Part shown: positions 14,597-22,607 of the stretch, in pieces
How the letters are laid out: each line of letters begins with the position of its first letter
How positions within the stretch are numbered: position 1 is the stretch's first letter
Virus record (IMG/VR): IMGVR_UViG_3300020473_002208
Location: 1-40,554 of that record
Strand: one strand, 5' to 3'
DNA: 40,554 nucleotides
DNA from: a virus
Notes under the pieces: generated by a model
Databases searched by the model: none
What the model was told of the DNA's origin: nothing
Seen by the model: the letters and a program-made list of their open reading frames with translations, nothing else
Program-made: the position numbers and the translations under genes

Positions 14597-15161
14597 TGTC
14601 AGTACAAGCGCTATATACTCGGCAAACCCCTAAGTGTATTAATGGTGAGCCATTGTCTTCTGGACCGAGCCTGATTGGTTATGACGAAGTTTTAGCGATC
14701 ATTGGTCAGGTCCAGTCAAAATACCACGTTGGCTCAACGGTGCTTGATGCACAGATCACTCAAAATAAACAAGCCGCAGACTCCCTTCGTCAGGCAATAA
14801 CCGCCTCGTTGAGCCAGCAAATAGACCCAGTAAAGCCACAGCTATAGCAAACGCAGCTGTTGTTGAAGTCTGCGAATCCCCCGTTTGTTCTCGGTGTAAG
14901 GGAACAGGTCAGTTAGAAAAGAAAGGCGAGGGTATTGTCCAATGTACTAAGTGCCATGGTGTGGGTAACCATATACCAAGTCAAAGAGCGTTGCATGCGT
15001 TGGTTATGGGCCAATTGCCCAAAGACAAGCGAATGGGGCGCCAGAAGTTCTTAAAAGATTATTATGACCAATACATGCTGGTGGTTGATACATTGCATTT
15101 ACAAGCGGGCTATGCAGCGAGCCTAGCCAAAGCTATTTTAAAAAAGGTTCAAGAGGCATAG
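14593..15161 (+). pseudogene. Q: Late antiterminator Q-like gene, frameshifted
   Basis: The first frame encodes MMSVQALYTRQTPKCINGEP through SLSQQIDPVKPQL and stops at 14845-14847. The rest continues in the -1 frame with SKATAIANAAVVEV, then the zinc-finger pairs CSRCKGTG and CTKCHGVG and a C-terminal helical domain ending at 15161. Adding one C to the CCC at 14826-14828 would join both into one protein of about 188 residues. The order of N-terminal region, DnaJ-like zinc finger and helical tail fits Q-like late antiterminators, as does its place after rusA. It is either a true mutation or a sequencing error in a short homopolymer. Confidence 0.75.
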
Positions 15162-15248
15162 ACATTTACCATAAACACCAAAGGTAAGACATTTAGCTTA
15201 CGCGTGTAGTAGGATTTAGATTAAGTTAAATTTTTCAAAGGAAAATAC

Positions 15249-16331
15249 GTGATTGATTTTTTACTAGTGCTCGGGTCAGTATGTTTAGGGTTGATGATTG
15301 GAATTTTTATTGGACTATTTTTTCGCTGGCAAAAAATTGAGAATGGTTACAAAGGATTAGGAGAACTCAGAGTCGGGTTAGTAATCTTTGTATTACTAAC
15401 GCTTATGATTTTAGCAACTTTCTGTTTCTTTGTCTTCCGGTTTGGCCTTGCTTTAAACCGTTCATTGGAGGTGTGGGAAAGTACGGCCGTTTATTTTAAT
15501 AATATGCTGAGTCCAGCTTTGATGCTGATTTCGGTCATTTTGCTTTATATAACTTGGAAGACAAGTAAAATTGAGTTAGAGGAAACCAGACGTCAAATTG
15601 GCCAACAGGAAAGAAATAGGAAATCAGAGTTTCTATACGATAAATTCTTAGAAAAACTATCGTTTGTATCAGAGATTAGCTTAAGAAAATCACCCGCTTA
15701 TGTTGAGGAGGTTTGTCTGAGCAAAGTCTTAAAAAAGTGGCATAACCTCGATGAAATACAAAGAAAGGCTCTCTATAAGTACTGTAAAACTGCATTCGAG
15801 CAGGATAAGGCCGAGCAGGATAAGGCAGTGGAGTTTGACTCCTTGCGAAGAGAGGTTGAGCAGATAGATGAATTTGAAGCCTTTAAAGGGGTTGAAGACA
15901 AAGAATCTAAAGATTCAATAGTTTATATTTGGGGGATAGTGAAAGAAGAAAACAGTCACTCACTTATGGAGTTGTACCAATATAGAAAATACACCGGAGA
16001 TTTTTCTCATGCACTAAAGCAACGTGGGGGTCATATCATATATAAGCTGATAAGGAGTTTTATCGGTGACATAGCTTTTGAAAGCATTGATTATCAAGGA
16101 CGGAACTATATCTTCATTGCTCAGATAAAGAAATTGCTAACTGCTGTAGTGACTTCAGATAACCCATTCAAAGAAGAGATGAAATTAGAATTTGATAGTT
16201 ACTTCCCTAAGGTATATTTGCCCCATTTCTTAAAGCGAGTGAGGGAACAATTTGGTGACGACTTTGTTGAAAAAGTAGCAGAGGAGTTTGCCGTCTTGGA
16301 CGAATTTAAAAAATTAAAAGAAGAAAATTAG
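15249..16331 (+). CDS. AbiC-like membrane protein, putative phage abortive infection
   Basis: A 360-residue inner-membrane protein. Three hydrophobic segments (about 4-25, 40-66 and 87-108) precede a helical linker (SKIELEETRRQIGQQERNRK) and a large cytoplasmic domain. Membrane segments followed by an EETRRQ-type helix and a helical domain with HSLMELYQYRKYTGDFSHAL are typical of the putative phage abortive infection (putAbiC) family, so I assign it there with moderate trust. GTG 15249 follows AAAGGAAAA. It is the first of five accessory genes between Q and the late promoter. The DNA is AT-richer than the head genes, suggesting separate acquisition. Confidence 0.6.
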   Translation: MIDFLLVLGSVCLGLMIGIFIGLFFRWQKIENGYKGLGELRVGLVIFVLLTLMILATFCFFVFRFGLALNRSLEVWESTAVYFNNMLSPALMLISVILLYITWKTSKIELEETRRQIGQQERNRKSEFLYDKFLEKLSFVSEISLRKSPAYVEEVCLSKVLKKWHNLDEIQRKALYKYCKTAFEQDKAEQDKAVEFDSLRREVEQIDEFEAFKGVEDKESKDSIVYIWGIVKEENSHSLMELYQYRKYTGDFSHALKQRGGHIIYKLIRSFIGDIAFESIDYQGRNYIFIAQIKKLLTAVVTSDNPFKEEMKLEFDSYFPKVYLPHFLKRVREQFGDDFVEKVAEEFAVLDEFKKLKEEN

Positions 16332-16513
16332 ATCTTAAGTTTGGCCCCAAAACTTGCTTTGGCAATGAGTAAAACAGTATTGTTAATACGATGTTTTTAA
16401 ATGTCAGATGAATACAGCTGAGTTTTTGTAAACTGTATTTTCAAAACGCTTTGCAGTTCACAGTTAGAACTAAAAAATTATCGAATAAAGCTGGTTAGGG
16501 AAAAGGAAAGCAG

Positions 16514-17545
16514 ATGGAAATTGAAAATATTATCGTGCATGAGGTGCGAAAAGAAGAAGGTCAAAGTGTTGCAACAATCCATCCTCGAGGGGAGGAAAAC
16601 AGCGTTGATGAGCATGCTCGAAAATTAAGCACGCAGCTATCGGGACTGTTTAGGAAGACAGGGTTGTTAACTGGAAGGTTTTTAGTTCCTGAGGGGCCTG
16701 ATGATCCCCAACCACATTTTGTTGACCTACTTGAGAATCACTTTGTTAGCGGTAGTTTTAATAATTTTGTTTCTTTTTCGGAGGCAGCATCCCGTGAGTT
16801 TAAGAGGAAGCTAGATGAGTCAGGTACTTCTAGAGGCGGCTATTTATGGTTTAACCACTATAAGTTCAACGAAGAGCACTTTTTATCAGTTGTCCTTTTG
16901 AGAAAAAAAAGTGGGTTGGCATTGTCAGATGAGTTAACACTTGATCAAATCGAGCAACTCGATCTTGATAAATTACACATGGCAGCGCGCATCAATTTAA
17001 CAGCTTGGTTGTCAGGAACGTCTTCTCGATTCATAGCGTTTAGGGTTGGACGGGGTGCAAAGGATGTAACAGAGTACTTCTCTAGATTTATCGGCTGTGA
17101 GGAGTACACACGAGCCAAAATTGATACGCAGAATTTAGTTCAAGTAACCAAGAGGTATTGTGCCTTAAATGATTTCACTGATGAGAAAACTGAGGTTGTT
17201 AAACAGTTCGTTTTTCAGCGATGTTCCAGTTGGCTAGACGACAGTGAGCCGGTGTTACTGGATAATATATCATCGTTGCTCGATACAAGTTTTAATCCGC
17301 CAAATGCAGGACGATTCTTGGAGATCGCACAAGGCGACCCTTTTAACTTAAGTAATGAAATACCAATTGAGAAAAGAGCTCTTCGTGGCTTAACACGCTA
17401 CTATGGGAAGACTAAAAAGCTCTCATTGAGCTTTGATAGTGATTTAGTAAATACGACGGTTTTCTACAATGAAGTTGATGAAGAAATCAGGATAACAGAT
17501 GTTCCTGCTAATCTTAAACAACAGCTTACATCAAGTGAGATGTAG
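16514..17545 (+). CDS. NdpA/YejK-like nucleoid-associated protein
   Basis: The 343 residues resemble the nucleoid-associated protein NdpA (YejK) family along most of their length: N-terminal IENIIVHEV, central RGGYLWFNHYKFNEEHFLSV (95-114), LDLDKLHMAARINLTAW, FIAFRVGRGAKDVTEYFSRFIG, and the C-terminal ITDVPANLKQQL, which matches the family's usual end. YejK is a DNA-associated protein of proteobacteria, and relatives appear in phage defence loci. Here it is two bases upstream of a membrane protein gene, so they probably work together, perhaps with the NdpA-like part sensing foreign DNA. That role is inference. Confidence 0.82.
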   Translation: MEIENIIVHEVRKEEGQSVATIHPRGEENSVDEHARKLSTQLSGLFRKTGLLTGRFLVPEGPDDPQPHFVDLLENHFVSGSFNNFVSFSEAASREFKRKLDESGTSRGGYLWFNHYKFNEEHFLSVVLLRKKSGLALSDELTLDQIEQLDLDKLHMAARINLTAWLSGTSSRFIAFRVGRGAKDVTEYFSRFIGCEEYTRAKIDTQNLVQVTKRYCALNDFTDEKTEVVKQFVFQRCSSWLDDSEPVLLDNISSLLDTSFNPPNAGRFLEIAQGDPFNLSNEIPIEKRALRGLTRYYGKTKKLSLSFDSDLVNTTVFYNEVDEEIRITDVPANLKQQLTSSEM

Positions 17546-17547
17546 AA

Positions 17548-18756
17548 ATGTCACATAAAGCTGTACTAGCTAAACTCGCTAAGCTCCAACAAAAGTACCC
17601 ATTTAGAAAGTGTGACGAAGGCTACTTTTTTTCACTCCAAATATCCAGTGATACCATTTCTCTTCTAGCTGATTATCAACGTGATGGAATACCCTTTTCT
17701 TCTTTCTTAGTTGATGACGTATTCGTAGAACAAACTGATTTGATTTGTCATGTAAATAAAGTAGTGGATGTTCATTTATCGCTTGAGAATCTGAAAAAGG
17801 AAGGGATTAACCTTTATAAGGATTGGGAAGATTTTTTATCCTATAAACCCAATATATTATTTCCGCCTGATAGTTTCTTACTTTTCGAAGAAGGAATTAC
17901 ATACCCTTCGGATAGAATAAATAATAAAATCAAGCACTTTTTTGATATTAGTAATTTTTTAAATCTACTAGTGAAAAAGGCAGACCACTCAACTAAAAAG
18001 ACACACAAGATCATTGATGATTTGGTTTTCTTACATAAATCGCGCTTAGAATTAAAGTTACATTTAGAGGCAGATACATTATCCGAAGGATTAGACGGAT
18101 TTAGTGTAGTGGAGTCACTTTTTAACGATAAATCACATACAGAACAAAAGGTAAGCATTCTCAAAGAAGTCTTGTATGGGCTTTTGATAAACACTCCAAA
18201 AGAAGAGAGGTTAAATTATTTATTAGATAATTTTGGAGAGTTCTCGAAAAGATTTAACGAGAATTATCAGTTGTTTGTGAGTGACTTTTCTTTTGAGAGT
18301 GTTAGACAGGAATACGAAGAAAGTAAGAGAGACTACTTAACAAAATTAAATGATATCTTCTCTTCAGTACAAACGAAGATGCTTGGAATACCTATATCTT
18401 TGGCTTTGGCGTCAATTAAAATAAGTTCAATTGTTGACGGTATCACTTTCTGGACTAACTTTCTTTTGGCTGTGGCTGTAGTTATATATGGCATTATGAT
18501 GTTTTTCTTAATTTCGAACCAGAAACACTCGCTTAAAGCTATTCAGTCTGAATATGTTAGTCAGATGTCCCGGTTAAAGCATCAATACAGTGAGCAGTAT
18601 GAAGCCATCATAGTTACACAAAATGAACTTGATAATAGATACAGGTTTCAAAATAGATGTCTAAATACTTTCTTCGTTATGACTTCATTCTTAATTTTGA
18701 TAGTGATTTCTCTATTTCTGTCGAACTTACCTTGGAAGGTGATTCTGGGCATATGA
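17548..18756 (+). CDS. Membrane protein coupled to the NdpA-like gene (402 aa)
   Basis: I do not recognise a family. The first 270 residues are soluble, rich in Lys, Asp and Phe, and helical. Two clear membrane segments follow (about 303-327, FWTNFLLAVAVVIYGIMMFF, and 372-396, FFVMTSFLILIVISLFL), with a charged coiled-coil-like stretch (about 330-365) between them. A third hydrophobic patch (LGIPISLALASI) precedes the first. The base composition is markedly AT-rich. The gene starts two bases after the NdpA-like stop, so both come from one transcript. The architecture would suit a membrane-acting effector triggered by a cytoplasmic sensor. Confidence 0.65.
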   Translation: MSHKAVLAKLAKLQQKYPFRKCDEGYFFSLQISSDTISLLADYQRDGIPFSSFLVDDVFVEQTDLICHVNKVVDVHLSLENLKKEGINLYKDWEDFLSYKPNILFPPDSFLLFEEGITYPSDRINNKIKHFFDISNFLNLLVKKADHSTKKTHKIIDDLVFLHKSRLELKLHLEADTLSEGLDGFSVVESLFNDKSHTEQKVSILKEVLYGLLINTPKEERLNYLLDNFGEFSKRFNENYQLFVSDFSFESVRQEYEESKRDYLTKLNDIFSSVQTKMLGIPISLALASIKISSIVDGITFWTNFLLAVAVVIYGIMMFFLISNQKHSLKAIQSEYVSQMSRLKHQYSEQYEAIIVTQNELDNRYRFQNRCLNTFFVMTSFLILIVISLFLSNLPWKVILGI

Positions 18757-18814
18757 GTAGCCTGACTTTTCAAAATCAATAAAGTATGATTTTAAATATT
18801 TGTGGGCGGAACAC

Positions 18815-19708
18815 ATGGCATGGATTGAGACTAGTGATGGTCGCAAAATAGGGCTGCAAAAAAGTGGCCTGATTGCAAAACTTACTTCACTCTGTAAACA
18901 GCTAACTCCTGATTATATCGAGAGGGCTATTTTAAAGTTTGAGGGCAAGGACGCTAATTCATTTGGCTATGGAGAATCAACAACTTATGATTTATTTTAT
19001 GAGGGGATGAGGTACCCACCCAAGGCTATCTTCGGGTTAGCTCTAGAAGAATACCTTTCCGCTGAGATAATACCTAGTTACTTTCAAGGAGGCGAGCACA
19101 GCACTTGCTTCAAGGTTTTGAGGCGCAATGGGTTTCAAATAATAAAGAAAGAGGCAGCTGGGCGGGATGAGCACAACGACGAGCTACTAGATCAAGATAA
19201 TTTCGATTTTTCAGGTTTTACCAATGAGGATAGCCTACCTCCAACTGATAATAAGAAGCAAGCAACTCCCCCTCATCAAAAGAAATCAAAAGAGCCTGAT
19301 TGGGATGCTACGGCTAAAAGAAATCGGGCAGTTGGTACAGCAGGTGAGATTTGGGTCTTAGAAGAAGAAAAGAAAGTGTTGGAAGAGCAAGGCAAACGAG
19401 AGTTAGCGGCTAACGTAAAGCACGTCGCTCTTACAGACCCTAGCGCAGGTTATGATATTAAGTCCTTTGAAAACGATGGAACTGAGAAGTATATCGAAGT
19501 AAAAACTACGTTTGGAGATAAAAATAGACCCTTTCCAATAACAGCAAACGAAGTAGAAGTATCAAAAAAATTGAAAGACAAATACTGGATCTATCGTATT
19601 CACAGTGTGAAACTAAAAAAGGGTCAAGTATCCATGTATAAGCTTCAAGGCCCTGTAGACGAACAGTTCGAACTGACACCGATATTATACGGCGCAAGTA
19701 AAAAGTAA
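18815..19708 (+). CDS. McrA-head plus DUF3883 nuclease-like protein
   Basis: A 297-residue two-domain protein. The N-terminal 110 residues (YDLFYEGMRYPPKAIFGLAL, then HSTCFKVLRRNGF) match the ScoMcrA-like head domain found in type IV restriction and related enzymes. A charged linker (115-165) leads to a DUF3883-type domain with NRAVGTAGEIWVLEEE, GYDIKSF and KYIEVKTT. Asp214, Glu228 and Lys230 form a D-ExK pattern, so nuclease activity is plausible. It probably recognises and cuts modified or foreign DNA. ATG 18815 with GGCGGA upstream is preferred over TTG 18800. Confidence 0.75.
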   Translation: MAWIETSDGRKIGLQKSGLIAKLTSLCKQLTPDYIERAILKFEGKDANSFGYGESTTYDLFYEGMRYPPKAIFGLALEEYLSAEIIPSYFQGGEHSTCFKVLRRNGFQIIKKEAAGRDEHNDELLDQDNFDFSGFTNEDSLPPTDNKKQATPPHQKKSKEPDWDATAKRNRAVGTAGEIWVLEEEKKVLEEQGKRELAANVKHVALTDPSAGYDIKSFENDGTEKYIEVKTTFGDKNRPFPITANEVEVSKKLKDKYWIYRIHSVKLKKGQVSMYKLQGPVDEQFELTPILYGASKK

Positions 19709-19733
19709 AAATCATAGAAGGTTATGGTGTGAT

Positions 19734-20351
19734 ATGGATTTGATGAAAGAAATCCCTAAAGAGGTGTGGGGGACGGCTGTTGATATAATAAATAAGCTCC
19801 TTTATCCGGTTACAGCAACTACAGTAGGTGTTGGCAAGCTTATCGAACAAAAGTTTACTTCCCTTAGTGAAATTCAAAAGGTTATAGCAGAGAAAACACT
19901 CAAGGAGGCTATCGAAAAGGCTAAGTCAACTTCGCAGAATAAATTTGATAGGGTGATCGTAAAGCCTCAGGTTATATGGACAGTACTAGATAACACAGAT
20001 GGGCAAGTTAATGACGACTTGAGGGGCCTATGGTCTAATTTGGCTGCCAGAGAGTTGACAGAGGGGAGTATCCATCCAGAAATCATTGGAACATTTGCAA
20101 AGCTAACCGCTCCAGATTTAATTACACTGTCCAGCGTGTATGAGCAAAATCAATCAAAGGGGCAATTTTTACTGAAAGTCCTCTTATCGAGTTATAGTCT
20201 AGGTATCAACAAAGGTGAGACGACATTTAACCATATTCACCTGCAAAACCTGGGTCTCATTGAAAGTTTGTCTGGGCATTGGGCTATGACAATCAAGGGT
20301 CGGGAACTAATGAAAAGTATCTCTGAGCTTGAGGACAATTCACCTTCTTGA
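19734..20351 (+). CDS. Abi-alpha (DUF4393) family protein
   Basis: The 205 residues fit the Abi-alpha/DUF4393 family: an amphipathic N-terminal region (WGTAVDIINKLLYPVTATTV), helices around VIAEKTLKEAIEKAK, the conserved LRGLWSNLAARELTEGSIHP (112-131) and IIGTFAKLTAPDLITL, and a C-terminal winged-helix-like part (LQNLGLIESLSGHWAMTIKG). The family is tied to abortive infection in some bacteria, but its biochemistry is poorly known. It is the last gene of the accessory island. Its stop codon overlaps the -35 of the late promoter. Confidence 0.72.
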   Translation: MDLMKEIPKEVWGTAVDIINKLLYPVTATTVGVGKLIEQKFTSLSEIQKVIAEKTLKEAIEKAKSTSQNKFDRVIVKPQVIWTVLDNTDGQVNDDLRGLWSNLAARELTEGSIHPEIIGTFAKLTAPDLITLSSVYEQNQSKGQFLLKVLLSSYSLGINKGETTFNHIHLQNLGLIESLSGHWAMTIKGRELMKSISELEDNSPS

Positions 20352-20375
20352 CAACGCGCCAGATTTTCCTATTAT
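20348..20375 (+). promoter_or_regulatory. Late promoter (pR'-like)
   Basis: Perfect -35 TTGACA (20348-20353), 16-base spacer, -10 TATTAT (20370-20375). Its start would be near 20382, about 30 bases before the first of two strong terminators. This is the pR'-tR' layout of lambdoid phages, where Q loads at the promoter and lets polymerase pass into the lysis and head genes. The -35 begins one base before the stop codon of the Abi-alpha gene. Confidence 0.8.
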
Positions 20376-20410
20376 AAAGCCACGCTCGGACAAGTCCCGG
20401 GAGCGCACAG

Positions 20411-20436
20411 AAACCGTCTTCGTGGACGGTTTTTTT
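20411..20436 (+). terminator. Terminator 1 after the late promoter
   Basis: Stem AAACCGTC / GACGGTTT with loop TTCGTG, followed by a T run. It would end late transcripts about 50 bases from their start unless antiterminated, and also stops read-through from the accessory genes. Confidence 0.85.
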
Positions 20437-20457
20437 GTGTCAAAAATTAAGAGTATC

Positions 20458-20488
20458 GCCCAGTTTGCAATCGCTGCTGGGCTTTTTT
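20458..20488 (+). terminator. Terminator 2 before the lysis genes
   Basis: Stem GCCCAG / CTGGGC with a 13-base loop, then TTTTTT. It follows the first terminator by about 20 bases and ends 15 bases before the endolysin start, so the ribosome site of endolysin lies just past the hairpin. Confidence 0.75.
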
Positions 20489-20503
20489 GTGTCTGGAGGA
20501 AAA

Positions 20504-20989
20504 ATGAACAAGGCTCGGCTTGTAGCTTTAGGCTTATCGGGTGTTGTTGCGGCTACAGGTATAACAATAGCTCGATATGAGGGAAAGGAGCTTGTTGGGT
20601 ATATTGACCCAGTTGGTGTTGTTACTTCGTGTTATGGGCATACCCGTCTGGCTGAAGTTGGTAAAGTGTATACTGATGCCGAATGCCTAGAATTACTTGC
20701 CGAGGACTTGGAAGAGCATAATCAGCAATTGATGCAAGTAGTTTCTGTACCACTCTCTCGAGGTGAACACATCGCCTATCTATCATTCCACTATAACGTT
20801 GGTGCTGGGAATTTCCGTCGAAGTAGTTTGTTGAAGTTGCTTAATTCAGGTCACCGTGTGCGAGCTTGTAACGAGCTTCAGCGTTGGATTTACGCTGGTG
20901 GTCGTAAGCTTAACGGGCTGATTGACCGCAGAGACCATGAAAGGCAGCTCTGCTTAAAGGGAGTGAATGGTGTTTCAAACAATCTTTAG
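20504..20989 (+). CDS. Endolysin, T4-lysozyme-like (GH24), SAR type
   Basis: It cleaves peptidoglycan at lysis. The catalytic pattern of phage lysozymes is visible as Glu26-x8-Asp35-x5-Thr41 (YEGKELVGYIDPVGVVTSCYGHT read in parts), followed by LSFHYNVGAGNFRRSSLL and the C-terminal LIDRRDHERQLCLKG. Residues 5-23 form a weakly hydrophobic Gly/Ala-rich helix directly before the active site, which is the signal-anchor-release design: export by Sec, then activation on release from the membrane. The 161-residue length is typical. ATG 20504 has GGAGG upstream. Confidence 0.9.
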   Translation: MNKARLVALGLSGVVAATGITIARYEGKELVGYIDPVGVVTSCYGHTRLAEVGKVYTDAECLELLAEDLEEHNQQLMQVVSVPLSRGEHIAYLSFHYNVGAGNFRRSSLLKLLNSGHRVRACNELQRWIYAGGRKLNGLIDRRDHERQLCLKGVNGVSNNL

Positions 20990-21485
20990 TAGTTTCGACA
21001 GGATAATAATCGCGGTACTTTTATTTGCGATGCTAGGGCAATTTTACTTGCATGGACTGACAGAAGAGGAGTTGGAAAGTGAGAAATACCGCATTCAACA
21101 GATGAAGAAGAACTTTGAGCAAAAACAGCTGGAAGTAACCTATTTGGAAGCGAGCTTACATGAGGCCAGCAGCAGTAATGATCGGTTGATTGATGAGCGT
21201 GAGAAGTTAAGTAATATTCAGCACAGGCAAAAGCAGCGCATAAAAAGCATTGAAGCTGAGCTAGCTGAAGCTAAGACTGAGTTAGGCGACATGAGGCAAT
21301 CTAATGACAAAGCTATTAATGATTGGGCTAATAATTGTGTTCCTGCATCTGTTGTCAGCATGTACGACCACGCAGAACTTGGAGCCTGCAATAAAAACGG
21401 TCACGAAAACCAAATACGTCTTCGTGAGAATTCCGAAGCAGTTGCTGAGTCCATGCACGATGGAGAAACACGTGATTACAGATAA
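20967..21485 (+). CDS. Rz: Inner-membrane spanin (Rz-like)
   Basis: A type II membrane protein with one N-terminal segment (about 12-30, IIIAVLLFAMLGQFYLHG) and a long periplasmic coiled coil (35-120, rich in Glu, Gln and Lys). It pairs with the outer-membrane lipoprotein encoded in the +1 frame within its 3' half to fuse the two membranes in the last step of lysis. It overlaps the endolysin end by 23 bases. Recognition is by architecture and overlap rather than sequence. Confidence 0.82.
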   Translation: MVFQTIFSSFDRIIIAVLLFAMLGQFYLHGLTEEELESEKYRIQQMKKNFEQKQLEVTYLEASLHEASSSNDRLIDEREKLSNIQHRQKQRIKSIEAELAEAKTELGDMRQSNDKAINDWANNCVPASVVSMYDHAELGACNKNGHENQIRLRENSEAVAESMHDGETRDYR

Positions 21486-21591
21486 CGCATCTCAGTCCCA
21501 ATATGTTGTTGCCCTGGAGGCATCGCTGAGCGCATGCAACCAGCAGTTATCGGATGCCAGACAATGGAATCTAAAAGCAGGTGAAAACTAA
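21304..21591 (+). CDS. Rz1: Outer-membrane spanin lipoprotein (Rz1-like)
   Basis: Starts inside the Rz-like gene in another frame and extends 106 bases beyond it. Residues 1-20 form a lipoprotein signal with lipobox LLSAC (Cys20), so the mature protein is lipidated and sorted to the outer membrane. At 95 residues it is larger than lambda Rz1. Its stop overlaps the holin start (TAATGG). Confidence 0.85.
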   Translation: MTKLLMIGLIIVFLHLLSACTTTQNLEPAIKTVTKTKYVFVRIPKQLLSPCTMEKHVITDNASQSQYVVALEASLSACNQQLSDARQWNLKAGEN

Positions 21592-21851
21592 TGGCTATGG
21601 ATAGAACTTCAGCTGCCAGCTATTCGGCTAGTGCGGTTACTGCAGCGGGAGGTGCGTTAAGTTTGAACGAAGTAGTTTTGGTGCTCAGTATCGTATTTGC
21701 CGCTCTAACATTCCTAGTCAACGCCTATTACCAAAGACGCAAGGACCTAAGAGATCAAAAAAGGTCCACACAAGACAGTGAATATCATGCTCACAGAATG
21801 GAAGCATTGAAAAAGGATCGTGTTTTTACTAAGTCAGAAGGTGATAAGTAG
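21591..21851 (+). CDS. Holin-like protein, single membrane segment
   Basis: An 86-residue protein with one central membrane segment (about 24-45, LNEVVLVLSIVFAALTFLV) and a charged C-terminal tail (YYQRRKDLRDQKR), the form of small phage holins that time endolysin or pinholin release. It follows the spanins, whereas lambda places its holin first. With a SAR endolysin, a pinholin-type role is likely. Confidence 0.75.
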   Translation: MAMDRTSAASYSASAVTAAGGALSLNEVVLVLSIVFAALTFLVNAYYQRRKDLRDQKRSTQDSEYHAHRMEALKKDRVFTKSEGDK

Positions 21852-21879
21852 AAATTTTTCTGGCTGGTTGTGGTGAACC

Positions 21880-22037
21880 CGTTTGGGTCCTTTCTGAGAG
21901 GGGGCCATGTAATGTGGGTAGAAAACACACGGGCCTTCGCGCGTTCTTAAAGATCATCTTTTGATCGTATTTTCCGCTTCCGATCTTTTTAAACTCAAAA
22001 AGAAGGGATTTTTCGATGTTGAATTGAGTGATTTTTC
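21880..22037. other. Probable cos / packaging start region
   Basis: This non-coding stretch lies directly before the Nu1-like terminase gene, where lambda-type phages keep cos. GGGCCTTCGCGCGTTC at 21931-21946 resembles a cohesive-end cutting site by its GC-rich partial symmetry in AT-rich surroundings. Downstream repeats of GATC-containing blocks (AAAGATCATC, TTTGATCG, CCGATCTTTT) could be terminase binding sites. Placement is by position and pattern only. Confidence 0.5.
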
Positions 22038-22607
22038 ATGGCCACGCAGAAACAAGTTGCTGAATATTTCAACGTGTCAGATCGGACAATTCGAAGTTGG
22101 TCTAAAACCCCTGGTTTCCCAAAATCAAAGGGCGCGGGTGGTTATGACATTCGCCAAGTTGTGCTGTGGCGCATCGAATATTTAGACAGTAAATGCAGAG
22201 CCAGGCCTGATCCCGCATTTGAAGAACCAGCGGACGACGAAAAAGAGCTAAAACTAGCGGAAATGAGGGGCAAAATCCGGAAAGCTGAAATTGATATCCA
22301 GCACAAAGAATTCGACCTAGAAGTTAAGCAAGGTCGCTTTGCTCCGATTGAAGTGATCACCCGAACACTTGAGCAAGTCAGCGTGGCCATCGCTAACAAT
22401 CTTGATTCTCTATTGCCTCGTCTAAAAAAGGCGCGTCCCGACATATCGCAAGAAGAACTCGACGAAGTTAAAAACATTATCGCTGTAAGTCGAAATGAGG
22501 TGGCCAGCATTGAACCAGATCTCTCAAGCTTCAATGCAAGCGATTATGCAGGCGGTTACGAGGGGGCTGAGTCCACTCAAGACGCAGATCCCTCAAACAG
22601 CTGTTGA
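22038..22607 (+). CDS. Terminase small subunit, Nu1-like
   Basis: It recognises the packaging site and hands DNA to the large subunit. The N-terminal 50 residues form a winged helix-turn-helix (QKQVAEYFNVSDRTIRSWSK) as in lambda Nu1. A charged helical middle (DEKELKLAEMRGKIRKAEID) probably mediates assembly, and the C-terminal part contacts the large subunit. The 189 residues match lambda Nu1 (181). The gene overlaps the large-subunit gene by about 100 bases. Confidence 0.88.
   Translation: MATQKQVAEYFNVSDRTIRSWSKTPGFPKSKGAGGYDIRQVVLWRIEYLDSKCRARPDPAFEEPADDEKELKLAEMRGKIRKAEIDIQHKEFDLEVKQGRFAPIEVITRTLEQVSVAIANNLDSLLPRLKKARPDISQEELDEVKNIIAVSRNEVASIEPDLSSFNASDYAGGYEGAESTQDADPSNSC

Noticed and set aside
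16465-16472. A further AGTTCACA operator copy upstream of the NdpA-like gene
   Set aside because: It is a lone half-site with no partner and no clear promoter. Such 8-mers are expected by chance in 40 kb.
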